A DNA stretch of 39,604 nucleotides, from positions 1 through 39,604 of IMG/VR virus record IMGVR_UViG_3300033142_000699. One strand, given 5' to 3'. The notes under the pieces were generated by a model. It did no database searches. It was not told the DNA's origin and worked only from the letters and a program-made list of their open reading frames with translations. This document shows positions 12,551-20,254 of the stretch, piece after piece. The DNA comes from a virus. The position numbers were made by a program, and so were the translations under genes. Numbering within the stretch: the first letter of the stretch is position 1; each line of letters begins with the position of its first letter.

Positions 12551-14989
12551 ATGAAAGGAATTAGTATAGATATAAAATCTGCTGCTTTTCCTGATCAGTT
12601 TGTATCTGATTCTGAAAAAGCTACAAAAGAATTTGGATTACAAGTTGGTCAAGCAATTCAATACGAATGGTTCAGAAAAGAAGGGGTAAATCAGTGTAGA
12701 TTTTATAGTCAATGGTGGGAGTTCAATCGACTAAGACTATATGCAAGAGGAGAACAATCTATTAAAAAATACAAAAACGAATTAGCTGTAGATGGCGACT
12801 TATCTTATTTAAATTTAGACTGGACACCTGTTCCTGTTATCCCTAAGTTTGTTGACATAGTTGTAAATGGTATGTCGGACAGATTATTCACTGTAAAAGC
12901 ATATGCACAAGATGCAATGTCCTCAGAAAAAAGAGGTGAGTTTCAAGACATGGTTGAAAAAAATGTTATATCAAAAGATTTGTTTATGCAAATAGAAAAA
13001 GATTTTGATGTAAAACTTTTTAATATGAACCCTGATGAATTACCAGAGAGTGATTTAGAGATGGAGCTATACATGCAAATGAATTACAAGCCAGCTATTG
13101 AAATAGCAAATGAAGTTGCAATAAACACTTTGTTAGAAGAAAATCATTATGAACAGACCAGGAAAAGGTGTGACATGGATTTGATGACTTTAGGCTTGGC
13201 AGTTGTAAAGCATAATTTTCAGTTAGGTGATGGTATTAGGGTTGAATATGTTGATCCAGCAAATGTGGTATATAGCTATACAGAAGATCCTTATTTCAAA
13301 GATTGTTTTTATTGGGGTGAAATTAAAACTGTTCCAGTTGGAGAACTTCTTAAAATTAAACCTGACTTAACTAACGAAGATTTAGAAGAAATATCAAAGT
13401 ACAGTCAATCATGGTATCAATATTTTAATGTAGCTCAGTATTATGAAAACTCAATGTTTTATAGAGATACAGTAACATTAATGTATTTTAATTATAAAAG
13501 CACTAACACATTTGTATATAAAAAGAAACAAACAGCTACGGGTAATTATAAAGTAGTACCAAAAACAGATGAATTTAATCCACCAGAAGAAATGATGGAG
13601 GAAGGTAAATTTGAAAAAGTAACCAAAAAAATAGATGTGTGGTATGATGGTGTTATGGTTATGGGTACTAATATTTTATTAAAGTGGGAGCTTGCTAAAA
13701 ATATGGTAAGGCCACAGTCAGCCAGTCAATATGCTATGCCTAATTATGTAGCAACCGCACCACGAATGTACAAAGGTGTTATAGAATCTTTAGTTAGACG
13801 AATGATTCCATTTGCTGACTTAATACAAATGACACATTTAAAATTACAACAGGTAATAGCAAGAGTAGTACCAGATGGTGTATTTATTGATGCAGATGGT
13901 TTAAATGAAGTTGATTTAGGAACAGGAAATGCATATAATCCTGAAGACGCTTTAAGATTATATTTTCAGACAGGTAGTGTTATAGGTAGAAGCTTTACTC
14001 AAGATGGAGAGTTTAATAATGCAAAAGTTCCTATTACTCAACTTACATCTTCAAGTGGTTCTTCAAAAATGCAAATGCTTATTGGTAATTATAATCATTA
14101 CATGAATATGATTAGGCAAGTTACAGGGTTGAACGAAGCCAGAGATGGTAGTACACCTGATCCATCATCATTAGTAGGAGTGCAAAAATTAGCTGCTTTA
14201 AATTCAAACACAGCGACCAGACATATATTAGAAGGTAGTTTATATCTAACACAAACTTTAGCTGAAGCATTATCTATTAGAACAGCAGATGTGTTAGAAT
14301 ATTCAGATTTTGCAGACGAGTTTGCTATGCAAATAGGAAAATATAATATTGGGTTATTAGATGATATAAGAAATTTATATATCTATGATTTTGGTATTTT
14401 TATCGAAATGTCACCTGACGAAGAACAAAAAGCTTTATTAGAAGCTAATATTCAAATGGCTTTATCAAAGCAAGATATTAATTTAGAAGATGCTATAGAT
14501 ATTAGAGAGTTAAAAAATATCAAGATGGCTAATCAACTTTTAAAAGTAAAGCGTAAGCAAAAACAAATGCAGGACGCACAGAAAAAACAGCAAGAACAAC
14601 AAATGCAAGCTCAAATAAATATGCAGTCTCAACAAGCTGCAGCACAAATAGCAATGCAAAAAGTTCAAATGGAGACTCAATCTAAAATGCAAATCAAACA
14701 AGCAGAAATAGGATTTGAAATAGAAAAAATGAAAAATGAAGCTGCATTAAAAGAATCATTAATGCAAACAGAATTTCAAATGAATATGCAGTTAAAAGGA
14801 ATTGAGCAATCACAAATTGATATGCGTGAGCAAAATAGAGAGAAGGCAAAAAACGCAAGAATTAGTCAACAATCTTCTCAACAATCTCAGTTAATAGCAC
14901 AAAGAAAAAACAATTTACCACCTATGAGTTTTGAGTCTAATGAAGACAGTATGGATGGTTTTGACTTAGCTGAGTTTGATCCAAGATAG
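12551..14989 (+). CDS. Portal protein
   Basis: An 812-residue protein directly after TerL, with the composition and order of a portal: the dodecameric ring at the capsid vertex through which DNA enters and leaves. Its N-terminal half has RFYSQWWEFNRLRLYARGEQ followed by a PVPVIPKFVDIVVNGMSDRL segment, seen in portals of Bacteroidota podoviruses. The middle has VEYVDPANVVYSYTEDP, typical of the portal wing. Residues about 667-785 form a Gln/Met/Lys-rich helical extension, longer than in most portals, which could form a coiled coil inside the head. The start codon abuts the TerL stop (TAAATG). It ends shortly before a promoter. Confidence 0.82.
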   Translation: MKGISIDIKSAAFPDQFVSDSEKATKEFGLQVGQAIQYEWFRKEGVNQCRFYSQWWEFNRLRLYARGEQSIKKYKNELAVDGDLSYLNLDWTPVPVIPKFVDIVVNGMSDRLFTVKAYAQDAMSSEKRGEFQDMVEKNVISKDLFMQIEKDFDVKLFNMNPDELPESDLEMELYMQMNYKPAIEIANEVAINTLLEENHYEQTRKRCDMDLMTLGLAVVKHNFQLGDGIRVEYVDPANVVYSYTEDPYFKDCFYWGEIKTVPVGELLKIKPDLTNEDLEEISKYSQSWYQYFNVAQYYENSMFYRDTVTLMYFNYKSTNTFVYKKKQTATGNYKVVPKTDEFNPPEEMMEEGKFEKVTKKIDVWYDGVMVMGTNILLKWELAKNMVRPQSASQYAMPNYVATAPRMYKGVIESLVRRMIPFADLIQMTHLKLQQVIARVVPDGVFIDADGLNEVDLGTGNAYNPEDALRLYFQTGSVIGRSFTQDGEFNNAKVPITQLTSSSGSSKMQMLIGNYNHYMNMIRQVTGLNEARDGSTPDPSSLVGVQKLAALNSNTATRHILEGSLYLTQTLAEALSIRTADVLEYSDFADEFAMQIGKYNIGLLDDIRNLYIYDFGIFIEMSPDEEQKALLEANIQMALSKQDINLEDAIDIRELKNIKMANQLLKVKRKQKQMQDAQKKQQEQQMQAQINMQSQQAAAQIAMQKVQMETQSKMQIKQAEIGFEIEKMKNEAALKESLMQTEFQMNMQLKGIEQSQIDMREQNREKAKNARISQQSSQQSQLIAQRKNNLPPMSFESNEDSMDGFDLAEFDPR

Positions 14990-15014
14990 CTTAATCTTGC
15001 ATATAAATAATTAT

Positions 15015-15022
15015 TAACTTTG
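15015..15022 (+). promoter_or_regulatory. Bacteroidota-type -7 promoter box TAACTTTG
   Basis: TAACTTTG fits TAnnTTTG and lies 21 bases before the scaffold-like gene, in the 53-base gap after the portal gene. A TTG at 14997-14999 is upstream, but its spacing is shorter than usual. It would drive the scaffold and capsid genes, which end at a strong terminator. Confidence 0.55.
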
Positions 15023-15042
15023 TATAAATTAAATTAAATAAA

Positions 15043-16173
15043 ATGGATAATATAAAAGTAAAGGCTGTTGAATTAGTTGAAGACAACAAATCACAAGCAG
15101 AAATAGAAGAGACACTTCTTAAAAAACATGAAGAAACACTTGAGGAAACAACTCCTGAAGTAGAACAAACAGAAGAAAAAACTCCTGAGATAGAAGCAAA
15201 AGAAGAAGTTCAGGAAAAAGAAGAAACTCCCTCGTCAGAGTTAAATGACGAAACAGTTCTTGATTATATTAAAAATAGATATAATAAAGATATTGAATCA
15301 GTTGATGATTTATTTGCTCAACGTGAGCAAAATGAAGAATTACCAGAAGATGTATCTACCTATTTAAAATATAAAAAAGAAACAGGGCGTGGTATTGAAG
15401 ACTTTTATAAATTACAGAAAGACTACGATATCATGGACGATGATCAACTTTTAGCTGATTATTATGGTGTTATAGAAGAAGGTTTAGATGCTATTGATAT
15501 CCAAGACTTAATTGAAGATAAATTTAGTTTTGATTCGGAGCTTGATGAACCTAAACATATAAAGAAATTAAAATTAGCTAAAAAAAGAGAACTTGCGAAA
15601 GCTAAAAAGTATTTCAATGATCAGAAAGATAAATATAAAATTCCTCTTGAGTCAAGTGGGAGTGGGTTATCTGACAATGACAGAGAAAAATTAGATGCTT
15701 ATAAAAGTTACATTGATGAATCGAAAACTGTGCAGGAAGCTCAGAAAAAAAGGTATGATTGGTTTCTTGAAAAAACTAATGAAGTTTTTAACAATGAATT
15801 CAAAGGTTTTGAATTTAATGTAGGAGAAAAAAGTTTTACTTATAAACCTGGCGATGCAACTGAAATTAAAAACGTTCAAAAAGATGTCAATAATTTTGTT
15901 GGCAAATATATGGACGATAAAGGTTTAATTCAAGATGCACAAGGATATCATAGAGCATTATCAATTGCTATGAATCCTGAAAAATACGCTAAGTTTTTTT
16001 ATGAGCAAGGCATGGCTGACGCTGTAGATAATGTTTCTAAAAAATCAAAAAACATTAATATGGATGTCAGACAAGCTTCTCAAAGTGTATCGAAAGACGG
16101 TTTAAAAATTAGAGCTGTTGGTGATACAGGCAGTGGAAGAGGACTCAAAATAAGAAGTATAAACAGAGTATAA
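15043..16173 (+). CDS. Probable scaffolding / head assembly protein
   Basis: A 376-residue, strongly charged, mostly helical protein. Residues about 15-75 are a Glu/Lys/Thr-rich disordered stretch. Residues about 78-135 have the pattern YIKNRYNKDIESVDDLF, then YLKYKKETGRGIEDFY, and KLAKKRELAKAKKYF follows near residues 178-192. The C-terminal 40 residues are basic and end GRGLKIRSINRV. It lies between the portal and the major capsid protein, the usual place of the scaffold, and the composition fits an assembly factor that is not a shell subunit. There is no protease motif, so whether it is cleaved or released is unknown. An alternative is a minor capsid or internal head protein. Confidence 0.6.
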   Translation: MDNIKVKAVELVEDNKSQAEIEETLLKKHEETLEETTPEVEQTEEKTPEIEAKEEVQEKEETPSSELNDETVLDYIKNRYNKDIESVDDLFAQREQNEELPEDVSTYLKYKKETGRGIEDFYKLQKDYDIMDDDQLLADYYGVIEEGLDAIDIQDLIEDKFSFDSELDEPKHIKKLKLAKKRELAKAKKYFNDQKDKYKIPLESSGSGLSDNDREKLDAYKSYIDESKTVQEAQKKRYDWFLEKTNEVFNNEFKGFEFNVGEKSFTYKPGDATEIKNVQKDVNNFVGKYMDDKGLIQDAQGYHRALSIAMNPEKYAKFFYEQGMADAVDNVSKKSKNINMDVRQASQSVSKDGLKIRAVGDTGSGRGLKIRSINRV

Positions 16174-16192
16174 ATTTTAAACATAAATAAAT

Positions 16193-17632
16193 ATGTCAGT
16201 ACAATTAAACCCAACATTTGCTTTACAGCCATCAGCACAAAAGCAAGTGTTATCAACAAACTACATAACTGACTTTGATTTCTTAAATCAGTATCTTCCT
16301 GATACTTATGAAAAGGAATTTGAGCGTTATGGAAATAGAACAGTAGCTTCATTCTTAAGAATGGTAGGTGCTGAGATGCCAACTAACTCAGATATGATTA
16401 AGTGGGCAGAACAAGGTAGATTACATACTAAGTACGTTAACTGTATATCTAACCAAGCTGCAGGACAAAACACTGCACAAATTACTATCAATGACACTAA
16501 TATACCAGGATTAGTTGCTAACCAAACTTCTATTGGATTAAGAGTTGGACAAACTGTTATGATTTCTGATAACACACCAGGTTCAACACTATCTAATAAA
16601 GGTGTAATTACAACTGCTCCAACACCAGGTGCAAATACTTTTGATGTAGCTTACTACGAAGCTGGAGGTCAAACTTTCGGTAACGCAGCTATTTTATCTG
16701 TTTTTGTATACGGTTCTGAATTTGCTAAAGGAACACCTGGTATGCAAGGTTCATTAGAAGCAGATGATGTAATCTTTTCTAACAAGCCAATTATTATGAA
16801 AGATACTTATGAAGTATCAGGTTCTGATATGGCACAAATTGGATGGATTGAAATCACTACTGAAAATGGAGCAAATGGTTACTTATGGTATATGAAGTCT
16901 GAGCATGAAACAAGACTACGTTTCGAAGACTACATGGAAACTGCTATGATTGAGGCTGTACCTGCGGGAACAGGATCAGGAGCTGAAGCTGCTTTAAGTT
17001 CAGCTACAGGGGGTGCATTCCCACATGCAGGTTCTGAAGGAGTATTCTACGTTGTAAATGAAAGAGGAAATGTTTGGGGTGGAGGAAACCCAACAACTCT
17101 TGCAGGTTTTGATTCAATTATTCAAAGACTTGATAAGCAAGGTGCTATTGAAGAAAATGTATTATTTGTAAACAGAAACTTCTCATTTGATATTGATGAT
17201 ATGTTAGCTGCACAAAATTCTTACGGAATGGGTGGAACTTCATATGGATTATTTGATAATGATAAGGATATGGCTTTAAATTTAGGATTTACAGGATTTA
17301 GAAGAGGTTACGACTTCTACAAGTCTGATTGGAAATACCTAAATGATCCTACAATGAGAGGAGGTTTAGTAGGTGGTGGTATCAATGGACTTATGGTTCC
17401 AGCTGGTTCTACTACTGTATATGACCAAATCTTAGGTAAGAACGCAAAAAGACCATTCTTACATGTTAGATACAGAGCTTCAGAAACTGAAGACAGACGT
17501 TACAAGACTTGGATTACAGGTTCTGCAGGAGGAGCACGTACAACTGACATCGATAAGATGCAGGTGAACTTCTTGACTGAAAGAGCTGTTTGTACTTTAG
17601 GTGCGAACAACTTCTTCCTATTCAACGCTTAA
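16193..17632 (+). CDS. Major capsid protein (HK97-fold, crAss-like)
   Basis: A 479-residue shell protein. Its C-terminal third has segments I associate with crAss-like and related Bacteroidota phage capsid proteins: DMALNLGFTGFRRG, DFYKSDWKYLND, LHVRYRASETEDRR and KTWITGSAGG, ending TLGANNFFLFNA. Residues about 94-173 form a beta-rich insertion (IGLRVGQTVMISDNTPG, then ANTFDVAYYEAGGQTF) that looks like an inserted domain on the HK97 core. The codon choice differs from the neighbours: by my count Tyr is TAC about 14 times and TAT about 7, with many TTC and AAC codons, as expected for a very highly expressed gene. It is followed at once by a strong terminator. The upstream helical gene is probably its scaffold. 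Confidence 0.88.
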   Translation: MSVQLNPTFALQPSAQKQVLSTNYITDFDFLNQYLPDTYEKEFERYGNRTVASFLRMVGAEMPTNSDMIKWAEQGRLHTKYVNCISNQAAGQNTAQITINDTNIPGLVANQTSIGLRVGQTVMISDNTPGSTLSNKGVITTAPTPGANTFDVAYYEAGGQTFGNAAILSVFVYGSEFAKGTPGMQGSLEADDVIFSNKPIIMKDTYEVSGSDMAQIGWIEITTENGANGYLWYMKSEHETRLRFEDYMETAMIEAVPAGTGSGAEAALSSATGGAFPHAGSEGVFYVVNERGNVWGGGNPTTLAGFDSIIQRLDKQGAIEENVLFVNRNFSFDIDDMLAAQNSYGMGGTSYGLFDNDKDMALNLGFTGFRRGYDFYKSDWKYLNDPTMRGGLVGGGINGLMVPAGSTTVYDQILGKNAKRPFLHVRYRASETEDRRYKTWITGSAGGARTTDIDKMQVNFLTERAVCTLGANNFFLFNA

Positions 17633-17649
17633 GCGGAAGTAAATTAACT

Positions 17650-17677
17650 AAGGGGGGATTCGTCCCCCCTTTATTTT
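17650..17677 (+). terminator. Rho-independent terminator with TTCG loop after capsid gene
   Basis: A nine-pair stem, AAGGGGGGA (17650-17658) against TCCCCCCTT (17663-17671), is closed by a TTCG tetraloop and followed by a T-rich tract (TTTATTTT). It begins 17 bases after the capsid stop codon. A G/C-only stem core in such AT-rich DNA is distinctive. It likely stops or attenuates transcription after the capsid gene and stabilises its 3' end. Confidence 0.88.
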
Positions 17678-17702
17678 AAATTAAATTAAATTAAATATTA
17701 TT

Positions 17703-18461
17703 ATGAAAAAAACAAATTCAAGATTTTCCGATAAATCTTACAGACTAAAAAGAAATGTTGCACCGCTATCATATATGTTAGCATCAAGACATTCAAGCAG
17801 ATATCCATTATTACATTTTGATGAAGAGGCTGGTATTAATAGGCCATTGCGTTATGCACGTAATCAAAAGTCTCCTTTTGAAGATGAGCAAGATGGAAAT
17901 GCAATATTAGAACCTATAGTATTTGAAGATGGGTTTTTAAGTGTTCCAAAAAACAATCAAGTATTACAACAGTTTCTACATTATCATCCACAAAATGGTA
18001 TGGTATTTGAAGAAATTAATGAAGAAAGAGATGCAGCTGCAGAATTAAAGCAAGTTGAAGATGCTTTGGATGCACAAATAGCTGCAAAAGACTTAACTGT
18101 AGATAAATTAGTTACAGTGTGTAGAGTATTTATGGGAGGTTCAGTAGATAAAATGTCAACAGCTGAGTTAAGAAGAGATGTGTTGATGTATGCAAAAAAC
18201 CAACCTATAGAGTTTTTAAGTATACTTAATGATCCGATGTTAGAACTTCAAGACACAGTAATACAAATGTTTTCTAATGACTTATTGCAGTTTAAAAACG
18301 CAAATAAAGATGTGCATTTTAACTTACCAAAAAATAAGAAAAGAATGCTAAGTGTACCATATGGAGAAGATCCGTATTATATTGTAGCATCATTTTTTCA
18401 AAGCGATGATGGTTTAGAAACTTTTAAATTGCTAAAGAAGAGCTTAAATAAGGGAGATTAA
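17703..18461 (+). CDS. Conserved head-associated hypothetical protein
   Basis: A 252-residue protein between the capsid terminator and the decoration genes. The N-terminal 100 residues include RHSSRYPLLHFDEE, a NRPLRYARNQKSPFEDEQDG segment and ILEPIVFEDGFLSVP. The middle (about 105-135) is an acidic Ala/Glu helix. The C-terminal part is helical, with PIEFLSILNDPMLELQDTV and a final PYYIVASFFQ segment. I recall the NRPLRYARNQKSPFEDEQ stretch as conserved in structural regions of marine Bacteroidota phages but know no function. There is no promoter box in its leader, so it depends on read-through of the preceding terminator. A head-completion role is a guess. Confidence 0.6.
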   Translation: MKKTNSRFSDKSYRLKRNVAPLSYMLASRHSSRYPLLHFDEEAGINRPLRYARNQKSPFEDEQDGNAILEPIVFEDGFLSVPKNNQVLQQFLHYHPQNGMVFEEINEERDAAAELKQVEDALDAQIAAKDLTVDKLVTVCRVFMGGSVDKMSTAELRRDVLMYAKNQPIEFLSILNDPMLELQDTVIQMFSNDLLQFKNANKDVHFNLPKNKKRMLSVPYGEDPYYIVASFFQSDDGLETFKLLKKSLNKGD

Positions 18462-18467
18462 TTTAGT

Positions 18468-18475
18468 TATATTTG
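18468..18475 (+). promoter_or_regulatory. Bacteroidota-type -7 promoter box TATATTTG
   Basis: TATATTTG lies 32 bases before the first decoration-like gene, in a 46-base gap. With the terminator at 20188 it bounds a two-gene transcription unit. No -33 TTG is seen at the usual distance. Confidence 0.6.
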
Positions 18476-18507
18476 TACTTTATTAACCCCTTAATTTTAT
18501 TTTTATT

Positions 18508-18924
18508 ATGGCAATGACAAAATTTTTAAGAGTAGACAATGCTGCAGCATCAATTGCTGGTGGTAAAGTCCTCATACCAATACAAAATATAGCAGTTATA
18601 GAACAAGCTTCTGCAACTACTTGTGTAATCAAATACTCAAACAGTGACTCTGGCTTTGATGTGTGTACAATAACACACACAGCTTTACCAAGTTTTGCTG
18701 ACGCTTCTGGTGCAGAAAATGCACAGACGTTTGTTGGTGGAAACGTAGACCAGTGTAGAAACATGAGAATGTTAATACAAGACTCAGTAGCTGATGCATT
18801 ATCAACAGGATGGACAAGCCCATTATATGATGTTGTTGTACCTTCTCCAAGAGCAGGTTTTCCTGCAGCAACTGGTGGTACATCTCCTGTACAAGTGACT
18901 ATAGATACTATAGTTTTTAATTAA
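18508..18924 (+). CDS. Small decoration-like head protein
   Basis: A 138-residue protein of beta-rich composition with its own promoter. It starts MAMTKFLRVDNAAAS and contains VLIPIQNIAVIEQASATT followed by IKYSNSDSGFDVCTITHT. The same features appear in the next gene's two ends, so the proteins are related. A helix near residues 90-100 (MRMLIQDSVADALS) precedes a C-terminal beta segment. The position after the capsid gene, the small size and the separate promoter suggest an auxiliary or decoration protein made in high copy. The fold and binding site cannot be read from sequence. Confidence 0.6.
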   Translation: MAMTKFLRVDNAAASIAGGKVLIPIQNIAVIEQASATTCVIKYSNSDSGFDVCTITHTALPSFADASGAENAQTFVGGNVDQCRNMRMLIQDSVADALSTGWTSPLYDVVVPSPRAGFPAATGGTSPVQVTIDTIVFN

Positions 18925-18943
18925 TATTTAAAACAATTATAAT

Positions 18944-20167
18944 ATGACAGCTAAATATTTAGAAATACCAATAAACTCCGTAGCAGCTTCAGGCACTATG
19001 GACTTGGTAATAAATTCAACAGCGTCAACAACTCTTGCATCTGGTACAAATGCATCACAAGGAAATGTAGCTACTATTAGTGGACCTGGTGGTACTAACA
19101 CAGGGTATACTCCTGGAACGACTACTGGTGTTGCAACTACTGGAGGTGGAAATAACGACTGTACAGTTGACGTAGTAGTTAGTGGTGCTGGAAATGTTAC
19201 TACTATTACTGTAAATGCAGCTGGTACAGGTTATGCAGGTTCTGATACTTTAACGATAAACGGAGCAGGTGGTACAAACTGTACTTTTACTGTTTCTACG
19301 GTAGACAACGCAAGTATTCCAGCAAGATTGACTGACTCAAGTGCAACATTTGTAACAGATGGAATTGCTGCAAATGACATAGTTTACAATGGAACTTCAG
19401 CAGTTGGTGCGGTTTTAAGTGTAGACTCAGAAACTCAAATTACGTGTACTACAGCATTGCTTCCAGCTGGTGGTGAAACTTATAATATAAGAAAGCCTAA
19501 ACAGTTAAATGCTTCAAGTGCTACATTTACAGCACGTAAAGTAAGAGTTGGTGATATTGTTAAAAACACTACAGCAACAACACAAACTACAGTTGCAGCT
19601 TTAATTAATGAAACATCATTAACTTTAACTGCAGATATTTTTGCAGCAGCTGGAGCGTTTGATGATAATTTTACAATTGAACCATTAGCAACTGAGGTTT
19701 ATGATCCTACTGCAACTTTCTTATCTTCTGTTACTATAGACGATGTAGTTGAAAACACATCTGACAACGTAACGGGTACAATATTAAGTGGAGGTATTAT
19801 TGATAATTTTAGAATAAAAACATCACAAGGAGCAATGTTTGGTGATGGAGATACTTATTCTATTTTTGATCAATCTTCAAATTCTAACAAATTATATTTG
19901 ATAGATAATGTTGTAGCGGTAGATAAAGTTGATGCAACTACGACTAAGATGTTCTTAAACGTTGTAAATACATCTGCTGATGTAGTAACCATCACTCACT
20001 CAGATCAAGGGACAGGTAGAGCTGTAGCTGCGGCTATAGAATCTGCTTTAGTTCGTGGAGCTGTTGGTATTAATTTACCAGAACCTCCTGGTCCTGCGGT
20101 AGTTCGACCATTGATGCCAATCTTTAATGGCTCTCAAGTGGTTGTTGAAAGCGTGACTATAGGTTAA
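18944..20167 (+). CDS. Large decoration-like / head fibre protein with inserted beta modules
   Basis: A 407-residue protein. Its N-terminal 25 residues (MTAKYLEIPINSVAAS) and C-terminal 92 residues (KLYLIDNVVAVDKVDATTT, later VVTITHS and AVAAAIESALV) match the upstream 138-residue protein. Between them are about 280 residues of modules: one GYTPGTTTGV-type module (about 45-118), and three units of about 60 residues (127-183, 187-247, 250-309), each with ATF, then (G)D-I-V-N and ending in a Tyr/Phe-x-Ile strand. The first type also occurs in the giant fibre; the second also in neck and tail proteins. The gene is the last of its cassette, ending before a terminator. Role inferred: capsid decoration with protruding domains or a head fibre. 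Confidence 0.6.
   Translation: MTAKYLEIPINSVAASGTMDLVINSTASTTLASGTNASQGNVATISGPGGTNTGYTPGTTTGVATTGGGNNDCTVDVVVSGAGNVTTITVNAAGTGYAGSDTLTINGAGGTNCTFTVSTVDNASIPARLTDSSATFVTDGIAANDIVYNGTSAVGAVLSVDSETQITCTTALLPAGGETYNIRKPKQLNASSATFTARKVRVGDIVKNTTATTQTTVAALINETSLTLTADIFAAAGAFDDNFTIEPLATEVYDPTATFLSSVTIDDVVENTSDNVTGTILSGGIIDNFRIKTSQGAMFGDGDTYSIFDQSSNSNKLYLIDNVVAVDKVDATTTKMFLNVVNTSADVVTITHSDQGTGRAVAAAIESALVRGAVGINLPEPPGPAVVRPLMPIFNGSQVVVESVTIG
19322..19870 (+). repeat. Three tandem ~60-residue coding modules
   Basis: Units at 19322-19492, 19502-19684 and 19691-19870 encode DSSATFVTDGIAANDIVYN, ASSATFTARKVRVGDIVKN and DPTATFLSSVTIDDVVEN, followed in each by a variable beta segment and a closing strand (GETYNI, DDNFTI, GDTYSI). 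They are divergent at the DNA level, so the duplication is not recent. Confidence 0.65.
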
Positions 20168-20187
20168 CACTTAGACACTATATTAAG

Positions 20188-20221
20188 AAGAGGTTACAAA
20201 AAAAGTAACCTCTTTTTTTTT
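20188..20221 (+). terminator. Rho-independent terminator after decoration genes
   Basis: A perfect ten-pair stem, AAGAGGTTAC (20188-20197) against GTAACCTCTT (20205-20214), with an A7 loop, is followed by an unbroken T run to 20221. It lies about 20 bases after the stop of the 407-residue gene and just ahead of the next promoter box. Confidence 0.9.
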
Positions 20222-20223
20222 GC

Positions 20224-20231
20224 TATATTTG
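20224..20231 (+). promoter_or_regulatory. Bacteroidota-type -7 promoter box TATATTTG
   Basis: TATATTTG begins three bases after the T tract of the terminator and 31 bases before the ring protein gene. This back-to-back terminator and promoter marks the start of the neck/tail transcription unit. Confidence 0.62.
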
Positions 20232-20254
20232 TAAAAGATAAAATTACATTTTCT

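Noticed and set aside
17678-17700. TTAAA-rich short direct repeats before the gene at 17703 as an origin or operator
   Set aside because: The run is only about 20 bases and similar A/T-rich leaders precede many genes here, so it is probably just a leader.
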